64,000 nucleotides of DNA, from assembly GCF_018614415.1 (NCBI RefSeq), contig NZ_JAGGOO010000006.1, positions 62,001 to 126,000 on the forward strand. The letters are read 5' to 3'. The DNA is from Streptomyces sp. ISL-12. GTDB lineage: Bacteria > Actinomycetota > Actinomycetes > Streptomycetales > Streptomycetaceae. The first letter of the stretch is position 1. Every line of letters begins with the position of its first letter. Below the pieces are notes generated by a model. That model saw only the letters and a list, made by a program, of their open reading frames with translations, had not been told where the DNA came from and did not search any database. Made by a program: the position numbers and the translations under genes. Shown one piece after another: positions 45,803-55,054 of the stretch.

Positions 45803-48800
45803 TCAACGCAGTCGCTGGCTGATGACCTTGGACACCCCGTCGCCCTGCATGGACACGCCGTACAGCGCGTCCGCGACCTCCATGGTCCGTTTCTGGTGCG
45901 TGATCACGATCAGCTGCGACGCCTCCTGCAGCTCCTGCATGATCCGGATCAGCCGTTGCAGGTTGGTGTCGTCCAGCGCCGCCTCGACCTCGTCCATCAC
46001 GTAGAACGGACTGGGCCGCGCCTTGAAGATCGACACCAGCAGCGCCACGGCGGTCAGCGACCGCTCCCCGCCGGACAGCAGCGACAGCCGCTTGACCTTC
46101 TTGCCCGGCGGCCGGGCCTCGACGTCCACGCCCGTGCTGAGCATGTTGCCGGGGTCGGTCAGCACCAGCCGCCCCTCCCCGCCGGGGAACAGCCGGCCGA
46201 ACACGCCCTCGAACTCACGGGCGGTGTCCCGGAACGCCTCGCTGAAGACCTGCTCGACGCGCTCGTCGACCTCCTTGACCACCTGGAGCAGATCGGCGCG
46301 GGTCTTCTTCAGGTCCTCCAGTTGCTCGCTGAGGAACTGGTGCCGCTCCTCCAGCGCCGCGAACTCCTCCAGCGCCAGCGGATTGACCTTGCCGAGCTGC
46401 TGGTAGGCACGCTCGGCGGCCTTCAGCCGTCTCTCCTGCTCGTCCCGCCGGTACGGCCGGGGCCGGTTGCGCGGGTGGTCCGGATCGTCGGGGAGTTCCT
46501 CGCCCTGGGCGGGGGGCGAGGGCGGCACCGGCTGGTGCGGGCCGTACTCGTCCACCAGTGCCGTCGGTTCCACACCGAGTTCCTCCAGCGCCTTGGTCTC
46601 CAGCTGCTCGATCCGCAGCCGTTTCTCGGCGCCGAGTACCTCGCCCCGGTGAACTGAATCCGTGAGCTTGTCCAGCTCGGCCTTGAGATCACGTCCCTCG
46701 GTGCGGGCCGCGGCCAGTTCCTGTTCCCGCTGGGCCTTGGCGGCCTCGGCGGCGGTGCGCTCCGCGTCGGCGCGGGTGAGGGAGACCTCGACGTGCGCCA
46801 GCAACTGGCGGGCGCCCGAGGCGACGGCCCCCGCGACCGACGCCTCGTGGCGCAGCCGGGCCCGCCGCTGCTCGGCACGCGCGCGTGCCTCGCGTTCCGC
46901 GCGGGCGGCGCGGTCCAGCGAGTCGGCCCGTCCGGCCAGCCCCTTGACCCGTTCCTCGTGCGTACGGGCCTGGAGGCGGGCCTCCATCTCGGTCTGCCGG
47001 GCATTGGCCCCGTCGGCGGCGAGCCGGTCCCGCCGGGAGCTGTCGGGTTCCTCCTCGGCCGGCATCTCCTCGGCGACGGCGAGCCGCTCGGCCAGTTCCT
47101 CCACGTCCATGAGCGCCTTGTCCAGCGCCTCCTGCGCCCGGCCGGCCGCGGCGGCGGCCCGCTCGGCCTCGCCGGACGCGCCGCGGGCCTGTCCGGCGAG
47201 CCGCCCGAGCCGCTGGGCGACGGCCGACTTCTCCCGGTCGGCGGCCCGGCGCCGCTCCCCCAGCTCCTCCACCAGCGCGGCGCACTCCCGGCGCCGCTCC
47301 CCGGCGGCTTCCTGCGCCGCGGCCAGTTCCTCGCACCGTACGGCCAGCTCCGTCAGCTCGGCGGCGGCCTCGTCGACGGACGCCTGTACTTCGATCAGGC
47401 TGGGCGCCCCGGCCGAGCCGCCCTGCGCGAGGTGCGCGCCGAGCAGGTCGCCCTCCGCGGTCACGGCGGTCAGCTCCGGCCGCGCGTACACCAGTTCCTC
47501 GGCGTCCTCCAGGGTCTCCACGACGACGATCCCGCGCAGCAGCCGCCGTACGGCCGGCATCAGCCCGTCCGGCCCGCGCACCAGGTCGGCGGCGTACGGC
47601 GGCCCGTCCCCGCGGGGCTCGTCCGGTACGTCGCCGGCGGCGCCGCCGATCAGCAGCGCGGCCCGCCCGGCGTCCTGCTTGCGCAGCAGGCGGAGGGCGT
47701 CGGCGGCGGCGGACGGGGAGGTCACGGCAAGGGCGTCGGCGGCGGCGCCGAACGCCGCGGCGAGCGGAACCTCGTGGCCCGGCGTGACGGTGAGCAGTTC
47801 GGCGGCCGGGCCGAGCAGCCCGGTCAGCCGGTCCCGCGCGGCGAGCAGCGCGCCCGTGCCGTCCTTGCGGCGCAGGCCGAGGGCGAGGGCGTCGTGCCGG
47901 GCCTGGGTCGCGGCCCGGGAGCGTTCCGCCGAGGTGGCCGCCTCGCGGGCGGCGGTGAGGGCGGCCTCGGCCTCGGCGAGCTGCCGCTTGGCGGCCTCGT
48001 GCCGCTCGGCGAGTTCGTGGTCGTCGGCGTCGAGGCCGTCGACCTCGGCCTTCAGCGCCTCGTACTCCTCCTGGGCGGCGACGGCGCGTTCCTGGGACTC
48101 GTCGCGGGCGGCGGTCAGGCGCTCTATCTCCGACTGCGCGGCCGCGGCGCGGGAGCGGGCGGCGCCGACCTGGCCGCTGAGCCGGGCGAGGCCTTCGCGG
48201 CGGTCGGCGATGGCGCGGGCGGCGTCCTTGAGGCGGCGTTCCTCCTCGGCCAGCTCGCGTTCCAGCTCGGCGCGGTGGGCGACCGTGTCCTCCAGGGCGC
48301 GCCGGGCCGCTTCCAGGGCGGCCTCCAGTTCGGCCTCCTGCTCTCGGACCCGGGCGGCCTCGCGCTCCAGGTCCTCGGGGTCCCGGCCGCGCCGTTCCTC
48401 CTCGGGCGCGGAGGTGGCGCTCTTCACCCGTGCCTCGGCCAGCGAGATCGTGCCGCGCACCCGTTCGGCCAGCTGGGACAGCTCGTACCAGGTCTGCTGG
48501 GCGCGCTGGAGCCGCGGGGTGAGCCGGCGGACCTCGTCCTCCAGGAGCGCCTCGCGGCGCAGTGCCTGGCCCAGGTCCCGCTCGGCGGCCTCCTTGCGTT
48601 CCTTGAGGGCGGCCTCGTCGGCGATCTCGGCCGCCAGTGCCTCCCGCAGCCGTACGAGGTCGTCGGCGAGGAGCCGGAGGCGGGCGTCGCGGAGGTCGGC
48701 CTGGATGACGGCGGCCCGCCGCGCGACCGCCGCCTGCCGGCCCAGGGGCTTGAGCTGGCGGCGCAGCTCGTCCGTGAGGTCCTGGACGCGGGCGAGGTTG

Positions 48801-49357
48801 GCCTTCATCGCCTCCAGCTTCCGCAGCGCCTTCTCCTTGCGCTTGCGGTGCTTGAGGACGCCGGCCGCCTCCTCGATGAAGGCGCGGCGGCCCATGGGGT
48901 CGGCGTGCAGTACGGAGTCGAGCTGGCCCTGGCCGACGATGACGTGCATCTCCCGGCCGATGCCGGAGTCGGAGAGCAGTTCCTGGATGTCGAGCAGCCG
49001 GCAGGTCTCGCCGTTGATCTGGTACTCGCTGCCGCCGTTGCGGAACATGATCCGCGTGATGGTGACCTCGGCGTACTCGATGGGCAGCGCCCCGTCGGAG
49101 TTGTCGATGGTCAGCGACACCTCGGCGCGGCCCAGCGGCGGGCGGCCGGTGGTGCCGGCGAAGATGACGTCCTCCATCTTGCCGCCGCGCAGCGACTTGG
49201 CGCCCTGCTCGCCCATGACCCAGCTGAGCGCGTCCACGACGTTGGACTTGCCCGAGCCGTTCGGTCCGACGACGCACGTGATGCCCGGCTCGAACCGGAG
49301 CGTGGTCGCCGAGGCGAACGACTTGAACCCGCGCAGGGTCAGGGCCTTCAGGTGCAC
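45803..49357 (-). CDS. smc: Chromosome segregation protein SMC
   Basis: The 1184-aa ATPase organises and compacts the chromosome with ScpA/ScpB. Walker A GPNGSGKSN (31-39) follows VHLKALTLRGFKSFASATTL. Long coiled-coil arms cover about 170-500 and 660-1000, with a hinge near 510-650. The C-terminal head has LSGGERSLTAVALLVSIF and Walker B FYVMDEVEAALDDTN. The GTG at 49357 aligns with the family start; ATG 49390 would add 11 residues. A terminator lies between the upstream small gene and smc. Confidence 0.96.
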   Translation of the reverse strand: MHLKALTLRGFKSFASATTLRFEPGITCVVGPNGSGKSNVVDALSWVMGEQGAKSLRGGKMEDVIFAGTTGRPPLGRAEVSLTIDNSDGALPIEYAEVTITRIMFRNGGSEYQINGETCRLLDIQELLSDSGIGREMHVIVGQGQLDSVLHADPMGRRAFIEEAAGVLKHRKRKEKALRKLEAMKANLARVQDLTDELRRQLKPLGRQAAVARRAAVIQADLRDARLRLLADDLVRLREALAAEIADEAALKERKEAAERDLGQALRREALLEDEVRRLTPRLQRAQQTWYELSQLAERVRGTISLAEARVKSATSAPEEERRGRDPEDLEREAARVREQEAELEAALEAARRALEDTVAHRAELERELAEEERRLKDAARAIADRREGLARLSGQVGAARSRAAAAQSEIERLTAARDESQERAVAAQEEYEALKAEVDGLDADDHELAERHEAAKRQLAEAEAALTAAREAATSAERSRAATQARHDALALGLRRKDGTGALLAARDRLTGLLGPAAELLTVTPGHEVPLAAAFGAAADALAVTSPSAAADALRLLRKQDAGRAALLIGGAAGDVPDEPRGDGPPYAADLVRGPDGLMPAVRRLLRGIVVVETLEDAEELVYARPELTAVTAEGDLLGAHLAQGGSAGAPSLIEVQASVDEAAAELTELAVRCEELAAAQEAAGERRRECAALVEELGERRRAADREKSAVAQRLGRLAGQARGASGEAERAAAAAGRAQEALDKALMDVEELAERLAVAEEMPAEEEPDSSRRDRLAADGANARQTEMEARLQARTHEERVKGLAGRADSLDRAARAEREARARAEQRRARLRHEASVAGAVASGARQLLAHVEVSLTRADAERTAAEAAKAQREQELAAARTEGRDLKAELDKLTDSVHRGEVLGAEKRLRIEQLETKALEELGVEPTALVDEYGPHQPVPPSPPAQGEELPDDPDHPRNRPRPYRRDEQERRLKAAERAYQQLGKVNPLALEEFAALEERHQFLSEQLEDLKKTRADLLQVVKEVDERVEQVFSEAFRDTAREFEGVFGRLFPGGEGRLVLTDPGNMLSTGVDVEARPPGKKVKRLSLLSGGERSLTAVALLVSIFKARPSPFYVMDEVEAALDDTNLQRLIRIMQELQEASQLIVITHQKRTMEVADALYGVSMQGDGVSKVISQRLR

Positions 49358-49486
49358 GCCGCCGGACTCTACCTTCCGGGGGAGTCCCACTCCATGAACG
49401 CTCGGACCCCTGCGGTTTCACCGTTGAACGCGCAGGGCACATCAGACGTTAAAGAAGCCGAGGGGCCCTGCGGGGAGGCAAAGAAG

Positions 49487-49508
49487 AAGGGACGCCGAAG
49501 CGTCCCTT
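49487..49508 (-). terminator. Terminator between the coiled-coil gene and smc
   Basis: A 9-bp perfect stem (49487-49495 with 49500-49508) with loop CGAA (TTCG on the transcribed strand), followed on the minus strand by CTTCTTTGCC. It lies 75 bp after the 67-aa gene. Confidence 0.88.
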
Positions 49509-49582
49509 GCAATGCTGAGCAACCGAGCGGCTGTACGGGCAGCCCGACCACTGCTGGTGCTGTGCGTGGAGCGTTGCAGTGA

Positions 49583-49786
49583 TCAGGTCAGCGCAGGCTC
49601 CGCCTGGTGTGCGTCAACGCTCTCCATGATCCTGTCGTGAGAAGCGGCAGCCGCCAGCGCGTCCTTCTCCGCCTGGATCCGTACGAGCTCGGATTCCAGA
49701 TCCTGAACGCGCTGCTGGAGCCGTCGCATCTCGGCGAGGAGTCGCGGGTCGGAGCCGCCGACGTAACCGAGAAGCGCCTTTGCCAT
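49583..49786 (-). CDS. Small conserved coiled-coil protein (67 aa)
   Basis: The start MAKALLGYVGGSDPRLLAEM is at ATG 49786 behind GGAGGA. The remainder (RRLQQRVQDLESELVRIQAE) is a leucine-heptad coiled coil of about 30 residues, then an Ala-rich and acidic end. It is conserved among Streptomyces as a separate gene next to smc in my recollection, but without a known role. The frame is open upstream to 49897, which is non-coding. A terminator follows, so it is its own unit. A role near SMC is only an inference from location. Confidence 0.85.
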   Translation of the reverse strand: MAKALLGYVGGSDPRLLAEMRRLQQRVQDLESELVRIQAEKDALAAAASHDRIMESVDAHQAEPALT

Positions 49787-50166
49787 GATGGATGGTCCTC
49801 CACAATGAGTGACCGACCGATGCGGTGTGGGTCGTGAGGGATTCGCACCCGCGGTGCTTGGCACTTTGGAGTTTTTGCTGCCGTTCAACCATGCCAAACA
49901 GCTGAGGTGCGCGGGGCTTTCAGCGTCTCACCAAAAAGTTTGACGGTCAACACGATCACGCCCCGTATTGGCGTACGGCCCGGGGCGCGCGGCCGGGGAA
50001 CGGCGGCGCTGCGACTCCTGCGGGCCCGTCGGGGCGTGGCGCCGATCCTGCCGTGCGGAGCCGGTTATGGCAAGCGGTTGTCGGCAACCACCTGCTCGTT
50101 TCCGTTCCGGACGGCTCCCGGAGGGCGGGTCCGGCGCCGCTCCGCGGATCCGTCCGGGGTCCGGGG
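49787..50166. other. 380-bp gap upstream of the 67-aa gene
   Basis: No supported gene. A T-arm-like stretch (GGGTGCGAATCCC on the minus strand, about 49838-49850) is present, but no acceptor stem or anticodon arm forms around it. Promoter(s) for the 67-aa gene are expected here. Confidence 0.5.
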
Positions 50167-50448
50167 TCAGCGGATGGCGAAGCCGTCGTAGCCGCCGCGG
50201 GGTGTGTCCCAGATCTCGGTGACTCCGTCCACGCGGCCGGGCGTGTCGTCGCCGCGCAGCCAGTCGAGGAGCCCCTCGCAGTGATCCTTGGGCCCCTCCG
50301 CGACCACCTGGACGCGTCCGTCGCCCAGATTGAGAGCAAAACCACTCAGCTCGCCCAGCTCCAGTGCCCGCGCCCGCGTGAACCAGCGGAAACCCACGCC
50401 CTGGACGTGTCCGCGTACCCAGGCGACCAGCCGTACATCCTCGCTCAT
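50167..50448 (-). CDS. acyP: Acylphosphatase
   Basis: The 93-aa protein carries [20 protein letters not shown] with the phosphate-binding Arg21, and [18 protein letters not shown] with catalytic Asn40, the two signature segments. It hydrolyses acyl phosphates such as 1,3-bisphosphoglycerate and carbamoyl phosphate. Located near smc as in Mycobacterium, where acyP also adjoins smc. Confidence 0.95.
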   Translation of the reverse strand: MSEDVRLVAWVRGHVQGVGFRWFTRARALELGELSGFALNLGDGRVQVVAEGPKDHCEGLLDWLRGDDTPGRVDGVTEIWDTPRGGYDGFAIR

Positions 50449-50532
50449 GGAGGCAACCTAACGGGCCTATACCCCTGTGGGCACTTCCTCCCCCAGGGCC
50501 ATGCGGTACCGTCCCGACCCAATGAATCTCAT

Positions 50533-50562
50533 ACGAAACTCACTCGATCGTGTGGGTTTCGT
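50533..50562. promoter_or_regulatory. 30-bp near-palindrome upstream of the CAP-domain gene
   Basis: ACGAAACTCAC (50533-50543) and GTGGGTTTCGT (50552-50562) are inverted around TCGATCGT; 26 of 30 positions are symmetric. It ends 46 bp before the ATG at 50609 and could be a repressor operator or an RNA hairpin. Confidence 0.55.
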
Positions 50563-50608
50563 GTTGATCAAGAGACGAGTCGACCGCGAGGACGAGGAAG
50601 GCCAGTAC

Positions 50609-51760
50609 ATGGGACGCCACCGACGCTCCGCCGCCGGCCGCGCCGAGGGAGCCGCACAGCCGGGCGGTTCCGGAGCACGGGACCACGACCCGCAGGCCTC
50701 CTACACGGGGGACGTCCCACTCAGGGGGACCGCTCCCTACCTGAACCCGGAGGCGTACGCCGAGGCCCGGGCCAGGAGCGACGCCTATCTGTTCGGCACG
50801 GACGACCCGGCCGGCACCACGGTCGCCTTCTCCTCCGGCGGTCTGCCGCCCGAGGGCCCCGGCACCCCGGAAGGCCCCGAGGCGGCGGCGGGCGGTGGCC
50901 GGCGGCCGGGGTTCCGGCGCCGCCGGAAGAAGGCGGGCTCCGTCCCGGTCCGTGCGGGACTGCTCGGCGTCTCGGCCGCCGTCGCGCTCGGCGCGGTCGC
51001 GGTGACCACGGGGGCGGTGCCCGGCCTCGACGGCCTGCGGATCGGCCAGGGCCCCGGCGGCAGCGACAAGGTGCAGGCCGCGGACTCGCCGGGCAGCACG
51101 CCCAGTGAGCAGGGCGGCACCTCGGGCAGCGTCGCCGGCGACGAGGAGTCCGCCGGGTCCGGCACCGGCAGCCCGGCCTCGTCCTCCTCCCCCAGCGCCT
51201 CCGCCTCCGCCTCGAAGACGCCGTCCGCCTCCGCCTCGCCCGCGCCCGAGAAGACCACCGCCGAGCCGAAGAAGCCGGCGGCGACCGCGGGCGGGAAGAC
51301 GGAGTCCACCCCGTCGCGCACGGCCACGGAGGAACCGCAGGAGTCGGAGGCGGCGGCCGACCGGTCCGTCACGGTCTCCCAGGCGACCGCCGCCGAGGCC
51401 GAGGTGGTCAGGCTCGTCAACGAGGAGCGGGCCAAGGTCGGCTGCACCCCGGTCGCCGCCAGCAGCGGGCTGACCGAACTGGCGGAGGACTTCAGCGAGG
51501 CCATGGCCGCGCAGGACTTCTTCGACCACACCGACCCGAGCGGCGCCACCCCGTGGGACCGGGCCGAGGCGGCCGGGATAACCAACCTCGGCGGCGAGAA
51601 CATAGCCCGCGGCCAGGCGGACGCGGCGGCGGTGATGGACGCCTGGATGAACAGCGAGGGCCACCGGGCCAACATCCTGAACTGCGACTTCAGGACACTG
51701 GGCGTCGGCGTGCACTTCGCCTCCGGCGGCCCGTGGTGGACGCAGGACTTCGGCTACTAG
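50609..51760 (+). CDS. Membrane-anchored CAP-domain protein
   Basis: The 383-aa protein starts MGRHRRSAAGRAEGAAQPGG at ATG 50609 behind AGGAAGG. A cytoplasmic Arg/Gly-rich stretch of about 110 residues precedes one membrane span (VRAGLLGVSAAVALGAVAVT). A long Ser/Pro/Ala/Glu linker follows. The C-terminal 125 residues form a bacterial CAP (SCP/PR1/YkwD) domain: EVVRLVNEERAKVGCTPVAA, FDHTDPSGATPWDRAEAAGI, GENIARGQADAAAVMDAWMN and SEGHRANILN (His ligand pattern). Extracellular side expected. Family functions range from lipid binding to peptidase-like roles; uncertain here. Confidence 0.88.
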   Translation: MGRHRRSAAGRAEGAAQPGGSGARDHDPQASYTGDVPLRGTAPYLNPEAYAEARARSDAYLFGTDDPAGTTVAFSSGGLPPEGPGTPEGPEAAAGGGRRPGFRRRRKKAGSVPVRAGLLGVSAAVALGAVAVTTGAVPGLDGLRIGQGPGGSDKVQAADSPGSTPSEQGGTSGSVAGDEESAGSGTGSPASSSSPSASASASKTPSASASPAPEKTTAEPKKPAATAGGKTESTPSRTATEEPQESEAAADRSVTVSQATAAEAEVVRLVNEERAKVGCTPVAASSGLTELAEDFSEAMAAQDFFDHTDPSGATPWDRAEAAGITNLGGENIARGQADAAAVMDAWMNSEGHRANILNCDFRTLGVGVHFASGGPWWTQDFGY

Positions 51761-51840
51761 CGGGCGGGGCGCCCCCGGGAGGGCTTTCCGCCGGTCGGCG
51801 CTGCCTGCCGGGCGGCGCTGTGCTGCCGTACGCTGGAGGT

Positions 51841-52245
51841 ATGTCGACCACGCAGGAGCGCGCGGAGGGGCGGGACCTTCCGTACGACGTGTTCTCCCGG
51901 GGCTGCCCCTCGCGCGACACGCTGGAGCATGTCACCGGGCGCTGGGGCGCACTCACGCTCGGAGCCCTGTCCGAGGGCTCGTTCCGCTTCAACGAACTGC
52001 GGCGCCGGGTGGACGGCGTCAGCGAGAAGATGCTCTCCCAGACGCTGCACGCGCTGGAGCGCGACGGCCTGGTGCACCGCGAGGCCCAGCCGACCAACCC
52101 GCCCCGCGTCGACTACGAACTGACCCCGCTCGGCCGGGAGACGGCCCGGCGGCTGGTCGCCCTCATCGAGTGCCTCGAAGGCAGCATGGACGAGGTGCTG
52201 GCCGCCCGCGAGCGCTACGACGCCGAGCGCGCCGCCCAGCGCTAG
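51841..52245 (+). CDS. HxlR-family transcriptional regulator
   Basis: The 134-aa winged-helix protein matches HxlR: DVFSRGCPSRDTLEHVTGRW (Cys near the N-terminus, then the first helix), GSFRFNELRRRVDGVSEKML, SQTLHALERDGLVHREA, and PPRVDYELTPLGRETARRLV. The single Cys is often redox- or electrophile-sensing in this family. It converges on mutM, 7 bp from its stop. The target gene is not evident. Confidence 0.92.
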   Translation: MSTTQERAEGRDLPYDVFSRGCPSRDTLEHVTGRWGALTLGALSEGSFRFNELRRRVDGVSEKMLSQTLHALERDGLVHREAQPTNPPRVDYELTPLGRETARRLVALIECLEGSMDEVLAARERYDAERAAQR

Positions 52246-52252
52246 CGCTGAC

Positions 52253-53113
52253 CTAGGGGGTGACGCGCGGCGGGCGCTGGCACTTCGGGCAGTAGTAGCT
52301 GGAGCGGTTCATCCACGGCCGGCGGCGCATCGGCGTTGCGCAGCGGCCGCAGGGCAGTCCCTCGCGGCCGTACGCGTCCAGCGACCGGTCGAAGTAGCCG
52401 GACTCCCCGTTGACGTTGACGTACAGGCTGTCGAAGCTGGTGCCGCCGACGGCGAGGGCCGCGTTCAGCACGTCCCGTACATGGCCGAGGAGTTCGAAGG
52501 TGCGGGGCCTGGTGAAGGTCGCCGTCGGGCGGTCGTAGTGCAGGCGGGAGCGCCACAGCGCCTCGTCCGCGTAGATGTTGCCGACGCCGCTGATCAGGGA
52601 CTGGTCGAGCAGGGCCCGTTTGATGGTGGTGCGCTTGCGGCGCAGCGCCCGGTGGAACGCCTCGTCGTCGAAGAGCGGGTCGAGGGGGTCGCGGGCGATG
52701 TGCGCGATGACGTCGGGCAGGCCGTCGGGCGAGGTGTCGTGCAGCGACAGGCCGCCGAAGGTGCGCTGGTCGACGAAGCGCAGCTCGGTGCCGAGGGCGT
52801 CGGCGAAGCGGACCCGGACGCGCAGGTGTTTCTCGGCCGGGGCCTCGTGCGGCTGGACCAGCAGCTGGCCGCTCATGCCGAGGTGGGCCAGGACCGCCTG
52901 GCCGCTGTCCTCCAGCGGCAGCCACAGGTACTTGCCGCGGCGGCTGGGCACGCCGACGCGGTGACCCTTGAGACGCTGGGCGAAGTCGTCGGCGCCGGCC
53001 AGGTGACGGCGTACGGCACGGGGGTGCAGGACGTCGGCGTCGGCCACGGTCCGGTGGGCGACCCACCGCTCCAGGCCGCGCCGGACGACCTCGACCTCGG
53101 GCAACTCGGGCAT
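52253..53113 (-). CDS. mutM: Formamidopyrimidine-DNA glycosylase
   Basis: The 286-aa enzyme excises 8-oxoguanine and FapyG. It begins [20 protein letters not shown], with catalytic Pro2 and Glu3 after Met removal, conserved Lys61 in [10 protein letters not shown], and the C-terminal zinc finger [20 protein letters not shown] then CPKCQ. The ATG at 53113 is fixed by the motif. It is downstream of rnc in the conserved rnc-mutM pair. Confidence 0.96.
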   Translation of the reverse strand: MPELPEVEVVRRGLERWVAHRTVADADVLHPRAVRRHLAGADDFAQRLKGHRVGVPSRRGKYLWLPLEDSGQAVLAHLGMSGQLLVQPHEAPAEKHLRVRVRFADALGTELRFVDQRTFGGLSLHDTSPDGLPDVIAHIARDPLDPLFDDEAFHRALRRKRTTIKRALLDQSLISGVGNIYADEALWRSRLHYDRPTATFTRPRTFELLGHVRDVLNAALAVGGTSFDSLYVNVNGESGYFDRSLDAYGREGLPCGRCATPMRRRPWMNRSSYYCPKCQRPPRVTP

Positions 53114-53213
53114 GCGCTCCCCCAGTGCGAACGGGCGGGGACGGTGTGACGAACCGAGCGCCCGGCCCCGGGGTGGGGGCGGGCGCTCGGGACGCTCGTC
53201 TTCTCGAAGCGGA

Positions 53214-54053
53214 TCAGGCGGAGGGCGACGGTACGTCGACGCTCTCCGCGGCGGCCCCGGCCGCCTCGGCCTTGGCTTCCTCGGCCGCCTCGGCCTTGGC
53301 TTCCTTGGCTTCCTTGGCCGCCTTGGCACGCTCGTCCGCCGCGGCCCGGATGGACCGCCACGCGGACTCGGCGGCCTGCTGCTCCGCTTCCTTCTTGCTG
53401 CGGCCGGTGCCGGTGCCGTACGAGACGCCTCCGACGCGGGCGGCAGCAGTGAAGGTCTTCTCGTGGTCGGGGCCGGTCTCCGTGACCAGGTACTCGGGGA
53501 CGCCGAGCCCTTCGGTCGCGGTCAGCTCCTGGAGACTGGTCTTCCAGTCCAGGCCGGCGCCGAGGTTGGAGGACTTCTCGATCAGGGGGTCGAACAGGCG
53601 GTGCACCAGCTCCGCCGCCGCGTCCAGGCCCTGGTCGAGGTAGACCGCGCCGATCACCGCTTCGAGGGTGTCGGCGAGGATGGATGCCTTGTCCCGGCCG
53701 CCCGTGCCCTCTTCACCGCGGCCGAGCCGGATGAAGGAGCCCAGTTCCAGCCCGCGACCGACCTCCGCCAGCGCACGCGAGTTGACCACCGCGGCCCGCA
53801 ACTTGGCCAGCTGGCCTTCGGGCAGGTCGGGGTGGGTGCGGTACAGCGTGTCGGTGACGACGAGACCGAGCACGGAGTCCCCGAGGAACTCCAGCCGTTC
53901 GTTCGTCGGCAGACCGCCGTTCTCGTACGCGTAGGAACGGTGGGTCAGCGCGCGCACCAGAAGGGCGGACTCGAGCTTGTACCCGAGCCGCCCTTCCAGA
54001 AGCGTGTGGGACGAGGCCTGGTGCTCCGCAGAGTTTTTCTTCGGCGTGGACAC
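53214..54053 (-). CDS. rnc: Ribonuclease III (AbsB type)
   Basis: The 279-aa enzyme cleaves double-stranded RNA, including rRNA precursors. [13 protein letters not shown] is the RNase III signature (about 51-63); a dsRBD with [20 protein letters not shown] and [16 protein letters not shown] follows. A 35-residue tail of Ala/Lys/Glu repeats ([17 protein letters not shown]) extends the C-terminus. In S. coelicolor, absB mutants of this gene lose antibiotic production. GTG 54053 (VSTPKK) is chosen; a GTG at 54065 would add four residues. It follows rpmF closely. Confidence 0.93.
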   Translation of the reverse strand: MSTPKKNSAEHQASSHTLLEGRLGYKLESALLVRALTHRSYAYENGGLPTNERLEFLGDSVLGLVVTDTLYRTHPDLPEGQLAKLRAAVVNSRALAEVGRGLELGSFIRLGRGEEGTGGRDKASILADTLEAVIGAVYLDQGLDAAAELVHRLFDPLIEKSSNLGAGLDWKTSLQELTATEGLGVPEYLVTETGPDHEKTFTAAARVGGVSYGTGTGRSKKEAEQQAAESAWRSIRAAADERAKAAKEAKEAKAEAAEEAKAEAAGAAAESVDVPSPSA

Positions 54054-54072
54054 AGTGCCTCTCACCAGCCGC

Positions 54073-54246
54073 TCAGACCTCGAGGACCTGGCGCTTGTTG
54101 TAGGTGCCGCACGACGGGCACGCGATGTGCTGCAGCTTGGGCTCGTGGCAGCGCTCGCACGCAACCAGGGTGGGGACCGCAGCCTTCCACTGCGACCGGC
54201 GGTGGCGCGTGTTGCTGCGCGACATCTTCCGCTTCGGAACAGCCAC
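54073..54246 (-). CDS. rpmF: 50S ribosomal protein L32, zinc-binding form
   Basis: The 57-aa protein from GTG 54246 reads [20 protein letters not shown], with [18 protein letters not shown] as the C+ zinc ribbon (CxxC...CxxC). The C+ type holds zinc and is replaced by zinc-free paralogues under Zur in Streptomyces. Sandwiched between the DUF177 gene and rnc. Confidence 0.95.
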   Translation of the reverse strand: MAVPKRKMSRSNTRHRRSQWKAAVPTLVACERCHEPKLQHIACPSCGTYNKRQVLEV

Positions 54247-54248
54247 GG

Positions 54249-54893
54249 CTACTTCTCCTGCTTCTCGTCGACGCCCGGTTCGGCGCCGCTCATGTCGTCC
54301 TTCTCGCCGTCTCCGAGTGAACCGGCGAGTCCCTGCAAAGCCGCCCAACGGATGTCGACGGCGTCATGGTGGTGGTCCGGGTCGTCCGCCAGGCGCACGC
54401 CGCATTCGGCGCACAGTCCCGGGCAGTCTTCCTGGCACACCGGCTGCATCGGCAGTGCGAGCACCACCGCATCACGCAGCAACGGTTCGAGGTCGAACAG
54501 GCCGTCCTCGAGGAAGAACCTCTCCTCGTCGTCCTCGGCGTCGTCGCCCGGTTCCGCGATCACGCGGCCCCGGTCGTCGGCGTCAGGGTACGAGAAGAGT
54601 TCCTGGAAGTCCGCTTCGAGCTCCAGCTCGACCGGCTCCAGACACCTTACGCACTCCCCCTCGGCCGCGGCACGGGCGGTGCCTGTGACAAGCACCCCTT
54701 CCATGACCGACTCCAGCCGGAGCTCCAGCTCCACCGGGGCGCCTTCCGGCACTCCGATGACTCCCTTGATACCGAGATCCTGGGGAGCGTCGACCGTGCG
54801 GGTCAGGCGCTGCAGCGCACCAGGACGCCGTCCCAGCTCGTGCGTGTCGAACACGAGGGGGTTGCGGTGGTCGAGGCGGGCGTTCAGAGCCAT
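54249..54893 (-). CDS. DUF177/YceD-family protein
   Basis: The 214-aa protein from ATG 54893 ([20 protein letters not shown]) has the YceD core [20 protein letters not shown] (CxxC-like), later [15 protein letters not shown] with four Cys, and an acidic C-terminus. YceD is implicated in 23S rRNA synthesis or large-subunit maturation and is nearly always next to rpmF, as here (2 bp gap). The open frame upstream is non-coding shadow. Confidence 0.93.
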   Translation of the reverse strand: MALNARLDHRNPLVFDTHELGRRPGALQRLTRTVDAPQDLGIKGVIGVPEGAPVELELRLESVMEGVLVTGTARAAAEGECVRCLEPVELELEADFQELFSYPDADDRGRVIAEPGDDAEDDEERFFLEDGLFDLEPLLRDAVVLALPMQPVCQEDCPGLCAECGVRLADDPDHHHDAVDIRWAALQGLAGSLGDGEKDDMSGAEPGVDEKQEK

Positions 54894-55054
54894 TCCAACT
54901 TTCGGTCCTGGAGCTTTGTGCTGAGAGGGGCGCCGCCCCGTGGTGCTGCGGGCAGCGCGGATCGCGTGGTTACACACGACCGAAGAGCCAGGATACTGGA
55001 CCTTTCCCTCACGGCCCAATCCGGTGACGGAGCTGTGGACGGAGCCTCGGAGGA

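Noticed and set aside
46662..49397. 911-aa open frame on the plus strand opposite smc
   Set aside because: Ser/Arg/Ala-rich shadow of the smc gene with inverted codon pattern; high GC leaves long open frames on opposite strands.
49838..49895. tRNA-like segment (T-arm-like GGGTGCGAATCCC, D-arm-like stretch)
   Set aside because: No complementary acceptor stem and no anticodon stem can be formed; at most a decayed tRNA.
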